Part shown: positions 15,067 to 23,996 of the stretch, piece by piece
How positions within the stretch are numbered: position 1 is the first letter of the stretch
Layout: each line of letters starts with the position of its first letter
From: Desulfofustis sp. PB-SRB1
GTDB taxonomy: Bacteria; Desulfobacterota; Desulfobulbia; Desulfobulbales; Desulfocapsaceae
DNA length: 64,000 bases
Assembly: GCA_016722945.1 (NCBI GenBank)
Contig: JAEQMT010000023.1
Location: 124,001-188,000, forward strand
Direction: 5' to 3'
Notes under the pieces: model-generated
What the model was told of the DNA's origin: nothing
The model's database searches: none
Seen by the model: only the letters and a program-made list of their open reading frames with translations
Program-made: the position numbers and the translations under genes

Positions 15067-15412
15067 CTTCCTCTTCTATCTCTATCCGCTCTGCAACCGC
15101 CTCGCACCATTCATCTTCATTCGTTGAGATGACGTAGTGATGCAGTTCTTCATTCTCGGATGCCGTGCCATCGGCTCTCAGAGATGCCACAACATCGGAA
15201 TCAGGGATCTCAAGGGCCTCACCTTCTGGCAGACCGGCGTACCCGTTGGCCAATCGGTGGGAGAAGCGGTAGACCATCCGGAATCGGAATATCACTTGCC
15301 GATTACGCCAGTCAGTGAACCACAGTGTCACACCGTCGCCGTCAGAGGCGAACTCGAATCCCTTCTCCGGGTCATTCAGATCGATCTGTGGCTGGAATCG
15401 CTCGTATTTCAT
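15062..15412 (-). CDS. Cassette hypothetical protein (about 116 aa)
   Basis: MKYERFQPQIDLNDPEKGFE through a beta-rich middle (GVTLWFTDWRNRQVIFRFRM) to an acidic tail EWCEAVAERIEIEEEG. No known domain recognised; no membrane segment. An alternative ATG lies one codon upstream at 15415, and a further in-frame start (15442) would fall inside the flanking repeat and is rejected. The gene starts 3-6 bp after the box of the site at 15418 and ends inside the box of the site at 14932-15066, exactly as expected for an integron cassette. Confidence 0.65.
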   Translation of the reverse strand: MKYERFQPQIDLNDPEKGFEFASDGDGVTLWFTDWRNRQVIFRFRMVYRFSHRLANGYAGLPEGEALEIPDSDVVASLRADGTASENEELHHYVISTNEDEWCEAVAERIEIEEEG

Positions 15413-15417
15413 CATGT

Positions 15418-15590
15418 GGCTAACGGCCGAGTTGACGTGCACATTGCGTTAATAATGGCAGTGGTAACTGCCGATTATTGGGGCAATTTGCACCGTCCAA
15501 CGATTGGTTTGCGCAGCGCAGCGGAGCACACCGATCGTTGGGCCGCGGCAACTCGGCCGTTTGCGCCGCGGAGCGGCGCAAACGCCGGCG
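15418..15590 (-). other. attC-like site with a second palindrome nested in it
   Basis: GGCTAAC (15418-15424) begins a copy of the 14932 repeat (about 65 bp shared). The arms AACGGCCGAGTTG (15422-15434) and CAACTCGGCCGTT (15549-15561) pair perfectly. Unlike the first copy, its interior holds a separate hairpin at 15495-15543 bounded by GTCCAAC and GTTGGGC, themselves attC-type boxes. A third hairpin (CGTTTGCGCCGC with its complement) follows at about 15558-15582. It looks like one recombination site inserted into or grown inside another. Confidence 0.5.
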
Positions 15591-15598
15591 TTCAGTAG

Positions 15599-15678
15599 CA
15601 GCCAGGGCGCTCAAAGACAGCTAGAGAGGTAAAAAATTGAAATTCTATAAGTTCACAAAAGCGGCACGACCCTGGCTG
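15599..15678. repeat. Inverted repeat beside hexapeptide gene
   Basis: CAGCCAGGG (15599-15607) and CCCTGGCTG (15670-15678) are exact complements 62 bp apart; flanking GTAG and CTAC extend the symmetry. It lies between the stop of the hexapeptide-repeat gene (15703) and the nested palindrome, and may be part of that gene's own degenerate attC, whose other box could be GTTCGGCC at 15695-15702. Confidence 0.4.
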
Positions 15679-15702
15679 TCTACTGCACTGCATTGTTCGG
15701 CC

Positions 15703-16305
15703 TTAACCTCCTGTAATTATATTATCATCAATGTGGGAACCAAGATTTTCAGCTAACCGTTTCGTGATCTTTTTCATAGTGGCTTCCGGTCGATCAAAGC
15801 CGTAGACTGTCAATGGGAAATTGAGTGGCTCCTGTATTTTCCATATTTCTTCATGTTGACCTGGCGAAAATAGCTTAGCTGGATTTCCAACAGCAATCCA
15901 TCCTATTGGTACTAAAGCACCGGGTTCAAGGTATGATTTTAGATGAACAACTGCATTGATTCTAATTTGTGAACCTTTACCCAAATGTGCACTGTGAAAA
16001 ATTGCCGCACCAGTTGCGATAAAAACTTCGTCTTCAATCGTGCATCCAACAACATGTGCATTAGGACCGATCAAGCAAAAATTCCCAATGGTTGCAGAAT
16101 GGTTGGCATTGCTCCTAACCACAGCGTTTTCAAAAATGATACAATGCTCACCAATCATAATTTTGCCGCCCTCTGCGATGATTGAAGCGCCATGCATCAC
16201 CCGGCAATTCGGTCCAATTGTTACATCCCCACAAATCGTTGCGGTTGGCGCAATATATGCCGAGGAATGAACTTCAGGTTTTTTTCTTTTACCTAAATCC
16301 TGCAA
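15703..16305 (-). CDS. Hexapeptide-repeat (gamma-carbonic anhydrase/PaaY-like) protein
   Basis: 200 aa left-handed beta-helix protein. Repeats include VHSSAYIAPTATICGDVTIG, then PNCRVMHGASIIAEGGKIMI and GEHCIIFENAVVRSNANHSA, followed by IGNFCLIGPNAHVVGCTIED. The motifs IGEHC-I-ENAVVR and IAVGNPAKLFSP are shared with gamma-carbonic anhydrase-like and PaaY-type proteins. His residues of the usual zinc site appear partly kept (HGAS, ANH, HSAH), so metal binding is possible. The start is uncertain: the frame opens with a TTG at 16305 and no strong ribosome site. Located at the promoter-side end of the cassette group, next to an IS1380-type transposase gene. Confidence 0.75.
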   Translation of the reverse strand: MQDLGKRKKPEVHSSAYIAPTATICGDVTIGPNCRVMHGASIIAEGGKIMIGEHCIIFENAVVRSNANHSATIGNFCLIGPNAHVVGCTIEDEVFIATGAAIFHSAHLGKGSQIRINAVVHLKSYLEPGALVPIGWIAVGNPAKLFSPGQHEEIWKIQEPLNFPLTVYGFDRPEATMKKITKRLAENLGSHIDDNIITGG

Positions 16306-16507
16306 TCCTTGATCGGGAGCAGAAGCCTGACAACTAAAACTTGTTTACTCCCTCCCTCCCGCCTTTCCCTATCTCACAAATAGCCCTTATATGGCTACCA
16401 CAAGCTGGTGGAGCGCTCAATAAATCAATTTTACGGGCAATCTACCATATACAGGGCGTACCTGCCCCTTTGTCAGTATCTTACAGCTCTGTGGGAACAG
16501 ACGAGAT

Positions 16508-17857
16508 TCAGTGTAATCCAACATCAACCCAGGCATCCCATTGGGCTGGGAACAAATGATGGGAAGGGGTGAGCAGCGTAAATTGCCTGGAGCCTGTCAG
16601 GAGCTTGCCGGCTACTCTGACAAGCATCGTCCGAATCGTCGCCGGCTCCCAGCGGCGCAGCTCTCTGTTACCGCTACACAGTGCCATCCAACGAATGGTA
16701 TTGTAGGCCATTACGGCACACTGGAACAGAGCGCTGCTTCCCCAGAAATCATCCATCTTCAGGTGGGCCAGACTCATCTGATTTTTGGCCTCATCTATCC
16801 ACGTCTCACACGTCGCCCGCCGACCATACTGGGTATGTGCCCGCCGGCAGCTCATATCTTCACTTGTCACATAACAGAAAAAGTCATACTCCTTGATCTC
16901 AAACAGGCTTTTGCAGGGGGATTTCCGCGCGCATGTCCGCTCCCGCCGCACCGCAACAAAACGACGCGAGACAGACCACGTGGAGCAGCGATGCCAAAAG
17001 CTGCACTGTTCCCACCCGGGGGTGTCCAGAACCGGCTCCCAGCTCTGGGCATAGAGAAGCTCATTGAGTCCTTTCAGCTTTACTTTGACCAGGTAGCCGT
17101 GCCCATACTGATCAAGCAGATCGAACAGGGCGCCGTTGAAAAAACCGCTGTCTCCACGAAACAGAATCGTCTGCGTGTTCGGCAGGTGAGCAAGTAATTG
17201 TTTGGTAAATTCAACCACCCCATTGCCGGTATACGCATCACCGCTTCTCAGCCATCCCTGTAAAATCTCCTTTGTCTCGGCACAAAAAGCAAGCAGTGGA
17301 TGATACGATGCTTTTCCTCTGCGAAACGGATTGTAGCCTTTTTTCACCCCTTGTTGGGTGCCATAGGCGGTTTTTTCCGTTGAATCGACATCAATGACGC
17401 GGCACGGCCGCATGGCAATTGTGGAGGTGCCGTTTCTCAATGCTTTTCTCCAGAATCTCCCCCGCAGTCGATGATTCAACACTTCCAACTGATAGACCTG
17501 GCGCTCCGCAAATGTTCGGAAGATACGTCCTAACGTGGTTGGATCAGGAATTGACACCCACCCCGCCACTTTTCTGAGGATACCATCCGCCCATAAAGTG
17601 ACCACACCGCTTACTGATCGGGCTCCTCCGATCGTACCGATAATGGTGAGAAACAGTGCATCAACGCAGTCATAGAGGGCATTGTTGCCGCGCTCATGCT
17701 CAATCGTGTCTTTGATGAGGGAAACGGCACCGTTGTGACGCAGGAATTTGACTACGGGAAGAAGCCCTGCCTGACTGGTGAGACCCTTAGCGGTGTTGGT
17801 CATGGTGACTTTTTTTGATGACACTCGGGCACTACGCCTGCTATTGTTTGCTTTCAT
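16508..17857 (-). CDS. IS1380-family transposase
   Basis: 449 aa, full length for the family. The catalytic region shows VIDVDSTEKTAYGTQQGVKK (first D, with the DST signature), then ILFRGDSGFFNGALFDLLDQ (second D) and a C-terminal ETWIDEAKNQMSLAHLKMDD carrying the Glu. The N-terminal VKFLRHNGAVSLIKDTIEHE is also typical. The frame is intact. Element termini were not resolved: 16320-16507 and 17858-18000 were scanned and no clear inverted repeat pair was found. It marks the boundary between the accessory island and the purine gene set. Confidence 0.92.
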   Translation of the reverse strand: MKANNSRRSARVSSKKVTMTNTAKGLTSQAGLLPVVKFLRHNGAVSLIKDTIEHERGNNALYDCVDALFLTIIGTIGGARSVSGVVTLWADGILRKVAGWVSIPDPTTLGRIFRTFAERQVYQLEVLNHRLRGRFWRKALRNGTSTIAMRPCRVIDVDSTEKTAYGTQQGVKKGYNPFRRGKASYHPLLAFCAETKEILQGWLRSGDAYTGNGVVEFTKQLLAHLPNTQTILFRGDSGFFNGALFDLLDQYGHGYLVKVKLKGLNELLYAQSWEPVLDTPGWEQCSFWHRCSTWSVSRRFVAVRRERTCARKSPCKSLFEIKEYDFFCYVTSEDMSCRRAHTQYGRRATCETWIDEAKNQMSLAHLKMDDFWGSSALFQCAVMAYNTIRWMALCSGNRELRRWEPATIRTMLVRVAGKLLTGSRQFTLLTPSHHLFPAQWDAWVDVGLH

Positions 17858-18012
17858 GAAAAAGGTGATTCCTCCAGGTTGTTTTCGTCATGGTTAACTT
17901 CCTAAGGATATTACCTTTTTCATGTTTCTATGGCTACCTTTTTGCAATATTTAGGTTTTATGTGAAATGAGCATTTGTACCTCCAGTTTTGGCCGAACCA
18001 CTGATTATCAGT

Positions 18013-18110
18013 GCGATTTGCCTTGATAAGTTGATAATTACCCGCCAAACAGGGCAATGTGCCTCGATAACGGCATTAATTCCGCTTAACGATGCGATTT
18101 GCCCTGATAA
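18013..18110 (+). repeat. Three 17-bp imperfect direct repeats at 40-41 bp spacing
   Basis: GCGATTTGCCTTGATAA (18013-18029), GCAATGTGCCTCGATAA (18054-18070) and GCGATTTGCCCTGATAA (18094-18110) recur every 41 and 40 bp with unrelated sequence between. The surrounding 17858-18259 stretch has no gene. The regular spacing is unlike random sequence; it could be an array of protein binding sites or a decayed repeat cluster. Confidence 0.5.
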
Positions 18111-18259
18111 TTACTTTTCTTTCACGCGTAAGATTAACATCTTATCGCAGTATACACCATAATTTTCAGGCGGCAAGCGCTGGGATTGTGGTCTGACATT
18201 GTCGGCCGAGAGGTGAATTGTTGGGGTTGTGCTCGGAAGCGCCGATAGATTTCTCGGCT

Positions 18260-18922
18260 TCATTCGTCATTAAGCTTCTGGTATCGTTTTCTGAGTTTTG
18301 CCAGATCCTTATCGGTGTCGGCATCCATCAGAATGAAGGGGTCATCGAGTGCGATAGTGCAGGAATGTATCTCATAGTCGCGCAGCAGGCCGCGCAAGCC
18401 GTCGGTGCCGTTGTGAGTCAGGATCGGCTCTCGCAGCCGGGCCGCAATAAGCGGCGGGTGACCGCGCCGGTTTTCCGTGTGCGGGTAATACACCGGTGCG
18501 CCGGGGTGGGTCGCATAGGCATGGAGGAGGCTCGTTATCGTGTGGGGCCGGACCAGACACATGTCTACCGGCAGCAGGAAAAAAGCAGCACAGCTATGGC
18601 CGAGTGCCGCTACACCCACCTGAATGGAGGAGAACATGCCGTCATCGTGGTGTTTGTTGAGCACCCAGCGCCCTCCACCGGTTTCTATGGCCGGTATCAG
18701 TTCCTCGGCGCGATGGCCCACCACGGTGACACAATCGATGACGGCGGGTATCTGAAAAAGGGCGAGGGCGTGATCCAGCATGGATCGTGGCCCCACGTGC
18801 AGCAGCGGCTTAAACCCCTGCATCCGTGACGAGCGTCCGGCCGCCAGAATGAGGGCGCCGAGTTGGGGGTCAGCCACGCCGCCGCCGGCGGGCCCGGTGG
18901 TCGATGAGTTCGGCAGCGACAC
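18260..18922 (-). CDS. mocA: MocA-like molybdenum cofactor cytidylyltransferase
   Basis: 220 aa nucleotidyltransferase of the MobA/MocA fold that makes the cytosine dinucleotide form of molybdenum cofactor used by xanthine-oxidase-type enzymes. N-terminal LGALILAAGRSSRMQGFKPL is the GTP/CTP-binding LAAGxSxRMGxxK signature; FFLLPVDMCLV carries the metal-binding D of the LP-D motif; YYPHTENRRGHPPLIAARL is the conserved xRGHPxL block. It is the last gene of a minus-strand set and overlaps xdhC by about 50 bp. Its neighbours (molybdenum hydroxylase subunits, XdhC) fit a role in maturing that enzyme. Confidence 0.85.
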   Translation of the reverse strand: MSLPNSSTTGPAGGGVADPQLGALILAAGRSSRMQGFKPLLHVGPRSMLDHALALFQIPAVIDCVTVVGHRAEELIPAIETGGGRWVLNKHHDDGMFSSIQVGVAALGHSCAAFFLLPVDMCLVRPHTITSLLHAYATHPGAPVYYPHTENRRGHPPLIAARLREPILTHNGTDGLRGLLRDYEIHSCTIALDDPFILMDADTDKDLAKLRKRYQKLNDE

Positions 18923-19880
18923 TGATCGCGATTTCTTCGGGTGTCTCAGCGCCGATGGCGATGCCGATGGGGCAGAACACCCGGCTCAAATCGTCCTTAA
19001 TGAACCCCTCCGTCAGAAGCTGGGTAAAGATGGTATCTCGCTTTTTCCGGCTGCCGATCATCCCGATATAGCCCGCCTCGGTGCGCAGGGCCTGGCCCAG
19101 TACCTCTTTGTCGAACCGATGGCCCCGGGTAACGATAACGATGAAGCAATCGGGCGGCATTGCCAGTCCCGCGAACACTTCGGCATAGCCGGGGCAGAGG
19201 CGAATCTCATCGGCGGCGGGAAAGCGCTCAGTGTTGGCGAATTCAGCCCTGTCATCAAAAACCACGATGGTGAAGCCAAGCCCTGCAACCGCTTCACCGA
19301 TAGCTTGTCCGACATGACCGGCGCCGACGATATAGAGGGTCTCGGCGGGCAGAACCTGCTCACGTATCGTGAGGCGGCCATCATCTGCTTGCACCGGCGC
19401 CGCGGTCGCAGCAGCGCCTTTACCATTGGCTTGGACGCACTCTTCAATGGATCGTTCAACAAGTAAGCGTTCATCTTCACTATGGACGGTGGTGACCCAG
19501 AAAAAAGGCGTGCAATTGTTGATGTTTTCGCTCGTTGCCCGATACAGCTCAACATTCTCAGGAGAATTGGAAATGTATTCCAGCAGAATCTGTACCCGGC
19601 CTCCGCAGATCAGATCCAGTGCAGCCAGATTGTCCGCCCGGCTCAGATCAAAATGAAGCAGTGCATTCTGTTTGGTCTGAAAAATTTTCAGGGCGGCCTC
19701 AATAACAGCGGCCTCCACGGCGCCGCCGCCGATGGTCCCGCTACTAGCGCCGCCATCGTAGACAATCATTTTTGCGCCGGCGGTTCGCGGCGTCGAGCCG
19801 TGATGCTCGACAATAGCGGCAAGTACCAGTTCGCCTCCTGCTGCCAGACAACGGTATATCTCTTCGAGAATGTCGCTCAT
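18870..19880 (-). CDS. xdhC: XdhC-family molybdenum hydroxylase maturation protein
   Basis: XdhC proteins bind molybdenum cofactor, help its sulfuration and insert it into xanthine dehydrogenase-like enzymes. The start MSDILEEIYRCLAAGGELVL is chosen over an upstream extension to 19931 because it matches the family N-terminus. VLAAIVEHHGSTPRTAGAKM followed by GTIGGGAVEAAVIEAA is the XdhC/CoxI signature, and LYIVGAGHVGQAIGEAVAGL near residue 185 is the Rossmann-like C-terminal domain. Located between the hydroxylase large subunit and mocA on the same strand. Confidence 0.9.
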   Translation of the reverse strand: MSDILEEIYRCLAAGGELVLAAIVEHHGSTPRTAGAKMIVYDGGASSGTIGGGAVEAAVIEAALKIFQTKQNALLHFDLSRADNLAALDLICGGRVQILLEYISNSPENVELYRATSENINNCTPFFWVTTVHSEDERLLVERSIEECVQANGKGAAATAAPVQADDGRLTIREQVLPAETLYIVGAGHVGQAIGEAVAGLGFTIVVFDDRAEFANTERFPAADEIRLCPGYAEVFAGLAMPPDCFIVIVTRGHRFDKEVLGQALRTEAGYIGMIGSRKKRDTIFTQLLTEGFIKDDLSRVFCPIGIAIGAETPEEIAISVAAELIDHRARRRRRG

Positions 19881-19940
19881 TGACACGCCAAAGGGGCAAT
19901 TATTGTTACTTTTTTCATCGCGGTGAACCAACCACCTCCA

Positions 19941-22073
19941 TCAACTCGGCATCACCAGGGGAAGCTGCCGCAACCGAACACCGGTGGCGGCAAATACCGC
20001 GTTGGCAATGGCCGGGGCCACGGACGGGAACACCGGCTCGCCGACCCCGCCCGCCTTGAGATCATTTTGGGCAATGTACACCTCGATCTCAGGCACCTCC
20101 GACATGGTGAGCAGCGGATAGCTGTCATAGTTGGTGGAGGAAACACCGCCGCCCGCAAAACTCACTTTTTCATGAAAGGCGGTACTCATCGCCATAATGA
20201 CCCCCGCTTCCGCCTGGGCCTTGACGGCATCGGGGTAGACGGCGGTGCCGCAGTCGATGGCGCAGTGCATTTTATGGACGGTGATGCGTCCCCGCTCACT
20301 GACCGAGACCTCGGCCACGTGCGCCGCAAAGGATTCAAAACAGGCGGTTACGGCAACCCCTTTGGCCCTGCCGGCAGGCGCCGGGGCGGCCCAGTCTGCC
20401 TGGTCGGCCAGCGCCGTAAGCAGTGCATGCATTCTGCCGCCCTGCTCCAGGTGGTTAAGACGAAAGGCCAGTGGATCGGCGCCGGCGGCGTGCGCCAGTT
20501 CGTCCATGAACGATTCCACCGCAAAGACGTTGACGGAATAGCCCACCGAGCGCCAGAACCCCACCGGGATGGGCAACTCCACCATCACATACTCGACCTT
20601 TCTGTTGGCAAAGAGGTAAGGCATGTCCCATACCCCCGAAACGGCGTCGGGATCCACCCCGTTTTTGACAAATTGGGGTAACACCCGGGTCATCACCGAC
20701 GGCGCCGCGATTTTGTGGGACCAGGCCGCCACCGTACCGTCACCGTTCAGCCCCGCCGCTATGGTGCAATGGCTGGCCGGCCGAAAATAGTCGTTGGTGA
20801 AATCATCTTCACGACTCCACACCACCTTTACCGGACGCTTCAGCGCCTGGGAGAGCTGTACCGCGTCAAAGACCGTGTCCTGTTCGCCGCGCAGACCAAA
20901 ACCGCCGCCCGCCGGCAGAGTCATCACCTCTACCTGCTCGGGGGCAAGTCCGGTCAACTGGGCCGCGGTCATCTGAGTGGCGGTCTGGCCCTGGGTGGGC
21001 ATCCAGATCCGGCAGCGATCCTGTTCCACGTGGGCGGTGCAGTTAAGCGGCTCCACCTGGGCATGAGAAAGATAGGGAAGCTGGTAGCCCTGGGAGATGG
21101 TCGTTGTGGCCTGAGCAAGTGATCCGGTCACATCGCCCTCATCCTGGGCGATTACCCCCGGTTTTTCAAGATAGTCGGAAAAGATGGCTGGCAGTGTCTC
21201 GTCGCTCAACTCCGGATGAGAGGGTGCCGACCATTGGATATTGAGGGCATCTCTACCCTTCATGGCGCCGTAGGTGGTTTCGGCACAGACGCCCACTCTG
21301 CCCTCAAGCTCCACCACATCGACAACCCCTTGTACGGCCAGCGCCGCCTCTTTGTCGTACGATTCGAGGGTGGCGCCGTAGACGGGTGGCCGGGCGACCA
21401 CGGCGATGCACATGTCCGGCACACTGAAATCAATGCCGTAGACGGTTTTGCCCATCACCTTGTCGGGGATGTCCAGCCGATCTCTGGCCGAGCCGATAAT
21501 CTTGTACTCTTTCGGATTCTTTAAGGGCGGGTTTTCTGGAACCGGCAGGGTGGCGGCGCGTGCCACCAATTGGCCGAAGCGGGCGCTTTGTCCGGCCGGT
21601 CCAAATACCGTGCCCGCCTCTACCGTGCATTGGGCCGGGGAGACTTCCCACTGCTGGGCGGCCGCCTCAACAAGCATCTGGCGGGCGGCGGCGCCCACCG
21701 TGCGCAACATATCCCAGCGGTGACGGATGCTGGTGCTGCCGCCGGTTGCCTGCATATGCCAGATGGGGCTCTTGAACGGCTCGCCGGCCGGCGCCATTTT
21801 CACCTGCACCGTTTGCCAGTCGCCATCGAGTTCATCGGCGATAACCATGGGGATACCGGTATGGCTGCCCTGGCCGAGATTGGTCTGCCCCACCCAGACG
21901 GTAATGGTGTCATCGGTGCCGATCTCGAGAAAGGCATGGGGTTTGAACGTCGGGTTCGGTTGCGCCTGCGCGGGGGAAACATTGAAAATGTCAATGTTCG
22001 AAGAGACCGCGGCACCGGCGATTACCAGGCTGCTTGTTGCAATAAATGATCGTCGCGTCATCGATGGTTTCAT
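19941..22073 (-). CDS. Molybdopterin-binding hydroxylase large subunit (IorB-like), Tat-exported
   Basis: 710 aa. A twin-arginine signal, MTRRSFIATSSLVIAGAAVS ending AQA, precedes the catalytic chain. NLGQGSHTGIPMVIADELDG and the later LPAGGGFGLRGEQDTVFDAV bind the molybdenum cofactor; AIDCGTAVYPDAVKAQAEAG and GVGEPVFPSVAPAIANAVFA hold the late conserved blocks, the last with the catalytic Glu of the xanthine oxidase family. Overall it resembles isoquinoline 1-oxidoreductase beta subunits and related aldehyde oxidases. It follows the [2Fe-2S] subunit by 3 bp. No FAD subunit is present, so electrons probably pass to a cytochrome or quinone. Substrate is not predictable; neighbouring purine genes suggest an N-heterocycle. 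Confidence 0.88.
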   Translation of the reverse strand: MKPSMTRRSFIATSSLVIAGAAVSSNIDIFNVSPAQAQPNPTFKPHAFLEIGTDDTITVWVGQTNLGQGSHTGIPMVIADELDGDWQTVQVKMAPAGEPFKSPIWHMQATGGSTSIRHRWDMLRTVGAAARQMLVEAAAQQWEVSPAQCTVEAGTVFGPAGQSARFGQLVARAATLPVPENPPLKNPKEYKIIGSARDRLDIPDKVMGKTVYGIDFSVPDMCIAVVARPPVYGATLESYDKEAALAVQGVVDVVELEGRVGVCAETTYGAMKGRDALNIQWSAPSHPELSDETLPAIFSDYLEKPGVIAQDEGDVTGSLAQATTTISQGYQLPYLSHAQVEPLNCTAHVEQDRCRIWMPTQGQTATQMTAAQLTGLAPEQVEVMTLPAGGGFGLRGEQDTVFDAVQLSQALKRPVKVVWSREDDFTNDYFRPASHCTIAAGLNGDGTVAAWSHKIAAPSVMTRVLPQFVKNGVDPDAVSGVWDMPYLFANRKVEYVMVELPIPVGFWRSVGYSVNVFAVESFMDELAHAAGADPLAFRLNHLEQGGRMHALLTALADQADWAAPAPAGRAKGVAVTACFESFAAHVAEVSVSERGRITVHKMHCAIDCGTAVYPDAVKAQAEAGVIMAMSTAFHEKVSFAGGGVSSTNYDSYPLLTMSEVPEIEVYIAQNDLKAGGVGEPVFPSVAPAIANAVFAATGVRLRQLPLVMPS

Positions 22074-22076
22074 CGT

Positions 22077-22538
22077 CTACCCCCTTTTTCCGGCGCTCAG
22101 CTCGGCGGCCTGGACAATGGCTTCTTTTATTCTGGGATGGGAACCGCAGCGGCAGATCACATCATCCATGGCATCGATGATCTCCTGGTCGGACGGCTTT
22201 TCCACCCGGTTAAGAAAATCAACGGTCTGCAGCATGATGCCCGGCTGGCAATAGCCGCACTGGGGCACCTGTTTTTCGATCCAGGCGATCTTGACCGGAT
22301 GATCCTCGGCAAGCCCTTCGATGGTAGTCACCTCGCCGCCCGCCGCCTCGTCGATGCTGATGGCGCAGGAGCGAACCGCCTCGCCGTCGAGAAGAACCGT
22401 ACAGATACCGCACTGGGCGATGCCGCAGGTGTATTTTACGCTGGTCAGACCAAGATTATCCCGCAACACCCAGAGCAATGGGGTATCCGGGGTGGCGTCC
22501 ACTTGCCTTTGGGTGCCGTTAACGTTCAGGGTGATCAT
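22077..22538 (-). CDS. Molybdenum hydroxylase [2Fe-2S] small subunit (IorA-like)
   Basis: 153 aa electron-transfer subunit. The plant-type ferredoxin motif CGIAQCGICTVLLDGEAVRS gives the first [2Fe-2S] cluster, and CGYCQPG ... VICRCGSHPRIKEAI the second, with the four-helix domain typical of xanthine oxidase small subunits. No signal peptide is seen, so the protein probably travels through Tat together with the large subunit. It sits directly upstream of the large subunit. Start ATG at 22538 is preceded by GGAGGT. Confidence 0.93.
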   Translation of the reverse strand: MITLNVNGTQRQVDATPDTPLLWVLRDNLGLTSVKYTCGIAQCGICTVLLDGEAVRSCAISIDEAAGGEVTTIEGLAEDHPVKIAWIEKQVPQCGYCQPGIMLQTVDFLNRVEKPSDQEIIDAMDDVICRCGSHPRIKEAIVQAAELSAGKRG

Positions 22539-22652
22539 AAGACCTCCGTGGTGAATGGGAACTGAGTGAGCCGTTGTGATGGATCATCACGCCTGCTCTA
22601 TACCACAATTTAATCCAAAAATGTATCCTTAACTGGCGTGCGACCCTTTTCC

Positions 22653-23996
22653 TCAGTGTCGCCGTGAAGCATCGCGCAACGCCTGAACGCGGGCGGCGCT
22701 GCCGCGCATGCGGGCCAGCACCTCGGGTTCGTCAATGGTGAGCAGGTGCCGGTCACGCATCACCAGGCGGCCGCCGATTACCGAGTGGATGACATCGGCG
22801 CCGCGGACCGCATAGACCAGCTGGGAGGCCATATTGTACAGCGGGGTGAGGTGAGGTTGATCGAGGTCGATCACGATCAGGTCAGCCTTCTTGCCGGGTT
22901 CCAGGGTGCCGAGGGATGAACCTGCTCCCAGGGCGTCGGCGCCGGCCTGGGTGGCGGCATGCAGGACGGTGGATGCATCCATGACGGTGGGATCGTTGAG
23001 GATGGCCTTGTGCGTCTGGGCAACACTTGTCATTTCCGCAAAGAGATCGACATCGTTGTTGCTGGCGCTGCCGTCGCTGCCCAGACTCACCGAAAGTCCC
23101 CGTTCAATCAGAGCCGGGATGGGGGCAATGCCCGAGGCGAGCTTGAGATTGGACTGTATGCAGTGGCTTACCTGCACATCGTGTTCAGCCAGCAGCTCCA
23201 TATCGGCCTCACTCAGTTTCACGCAATGGGCGGCAACCACGCGTGAGCAAAGCACCCCAAGCGCACCCAAATGATGCACCGGCGATACGCCGTAGCGTTC
23301 ACGACAGGTTGCCACTTCGCTGTCGGTTTCAGAGAGATGAATATGGAGCAGTGTATCGTGCTGTTCGGCCAGCTCGGCGCATCGGTTCAGCAGATCGGGC
23401 GAGCAGGTGTAGACCCCATGCGGGTTGATGGTGATAGTGATGAGCGGATGATCCTGGTATGCGGCCAGCAGTTCGGCCACGTAGACAAACCCGTTTGCAA
23501 GCTCACCATAACAGGGTGAATCAAAATCGTAGAGCACCTCACCCAGCCAGCAGCGCATGGCGGAGTGCTCTGCCGCCCGCGCCACCGCCTTGCTGAACAG
23601 ATACATATCGTTGCAGGCGGTGGTGCCGCTTTTGATCATCTCCGCCATGGAGAGCAGGCTGGCCCAATAGACCAGCTCCTCATCCAGATGCGCTTCCACC
23701 GGAAAGATATGATTCTGCAGCCAGCTCATCAGCGGCAGATCATCGGCGAGGCCGCGCAAACAACTCATGGCCGCGTGGGTATGGGTATTGATCAACCCGG
23801 GCATGATCAGCCCGTGCGGTTCATGCATATGACGTGCATCGGGATAGTCGGCACAGAGACGGGTACGCTCACCCACGGCGACAATGGTGTCACCCGAGAT
23901 TGCCACGGCGCCATCGGCAAGCAGATCCTCCTGCCGCCAGGAAGGCAACAGGTGGCGCCCGGATAGAACAAGATCGGCTGTGCGGTTATTGATCAT
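22653..23996 (-). CDS. mtaD: MtaD-type 5-methylthioadenosine/S-adenosylhomocysteine deaminase
   Basis: 447 aa amidohydrolase that deaminates the adenine of MTA or SAH to the inosine form. Metal ligands appear in PGLINTHTHAAMSCLRGLAD (HTH), LLHIHLSETDSEV, AAHCVKLSE and LGSDGSASNNDVDLFAEM, all in the family order. The start codon overlaps the stop of the purine nucleoside phosphorylase gene (ATGA), a strong sign that both act in one pathway: deaminate MTA to methylthioinosine, then phosphorolyse it. Followed after about 115 bp by the hydroxylase genes. Confidence 0.9.
   Translation of the reverse strand: MINNRTADLVLSGRHLLPSWRQEDLLADGAVAISGDTIVAVGERTRLCADYPDARHMHEPHGLIMPGLINTHTHAAMSCLRGLADDLPLMSWLQNHIFPVEAHLDEELVYWASLLSMAEMIKSGTTACNDMYLFSKAVARAAEHSAMRCWLGEVLYDFDSPCYGELANGFVYVAELLAAYQDHPLITITINPHGVYTCSPDLLNRCAELAEQHDTLLHIHLSETDSEVATCRERYGVSPVHHLGALGVLCSRVVAAHCVKLSEADMELLAEHDVQVSHCIQSNLKLASGIAPIPALIERGLSVSLGSDGSASNNDVDLFAEMTSVAQTHKAILNDPTVMDASTVLHAATQAGADALGAGSSLGTLEPGKKADLIVIDLDQPHLTPLYNMASQLVYAVRGADVIHSVIGGRLVMRDRHLLTIDEPEVLARMRGSAARVQALRDASRRH

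Noticed and set aside
16388-17942. TATGGCTACC on both sides of the IS1380-type transposase as a target duplication
   Set aside because: The 10-bp match is in direct orientation but the spacing does not fit element ends and no inverted termini adjoin it.
18013-18110. CRISPR array
   Set aside because: Only three imperfect 17-bp repeats, too short and variable, and no cas genes nearby.
19923-20681. 252-aa plus-strand frame opposite the hydroxylase large subunit
   Set aside because: GC-rich antisense shadow with His/Gly/Arg-biased composition; the minus-strand gene is unambiguous.
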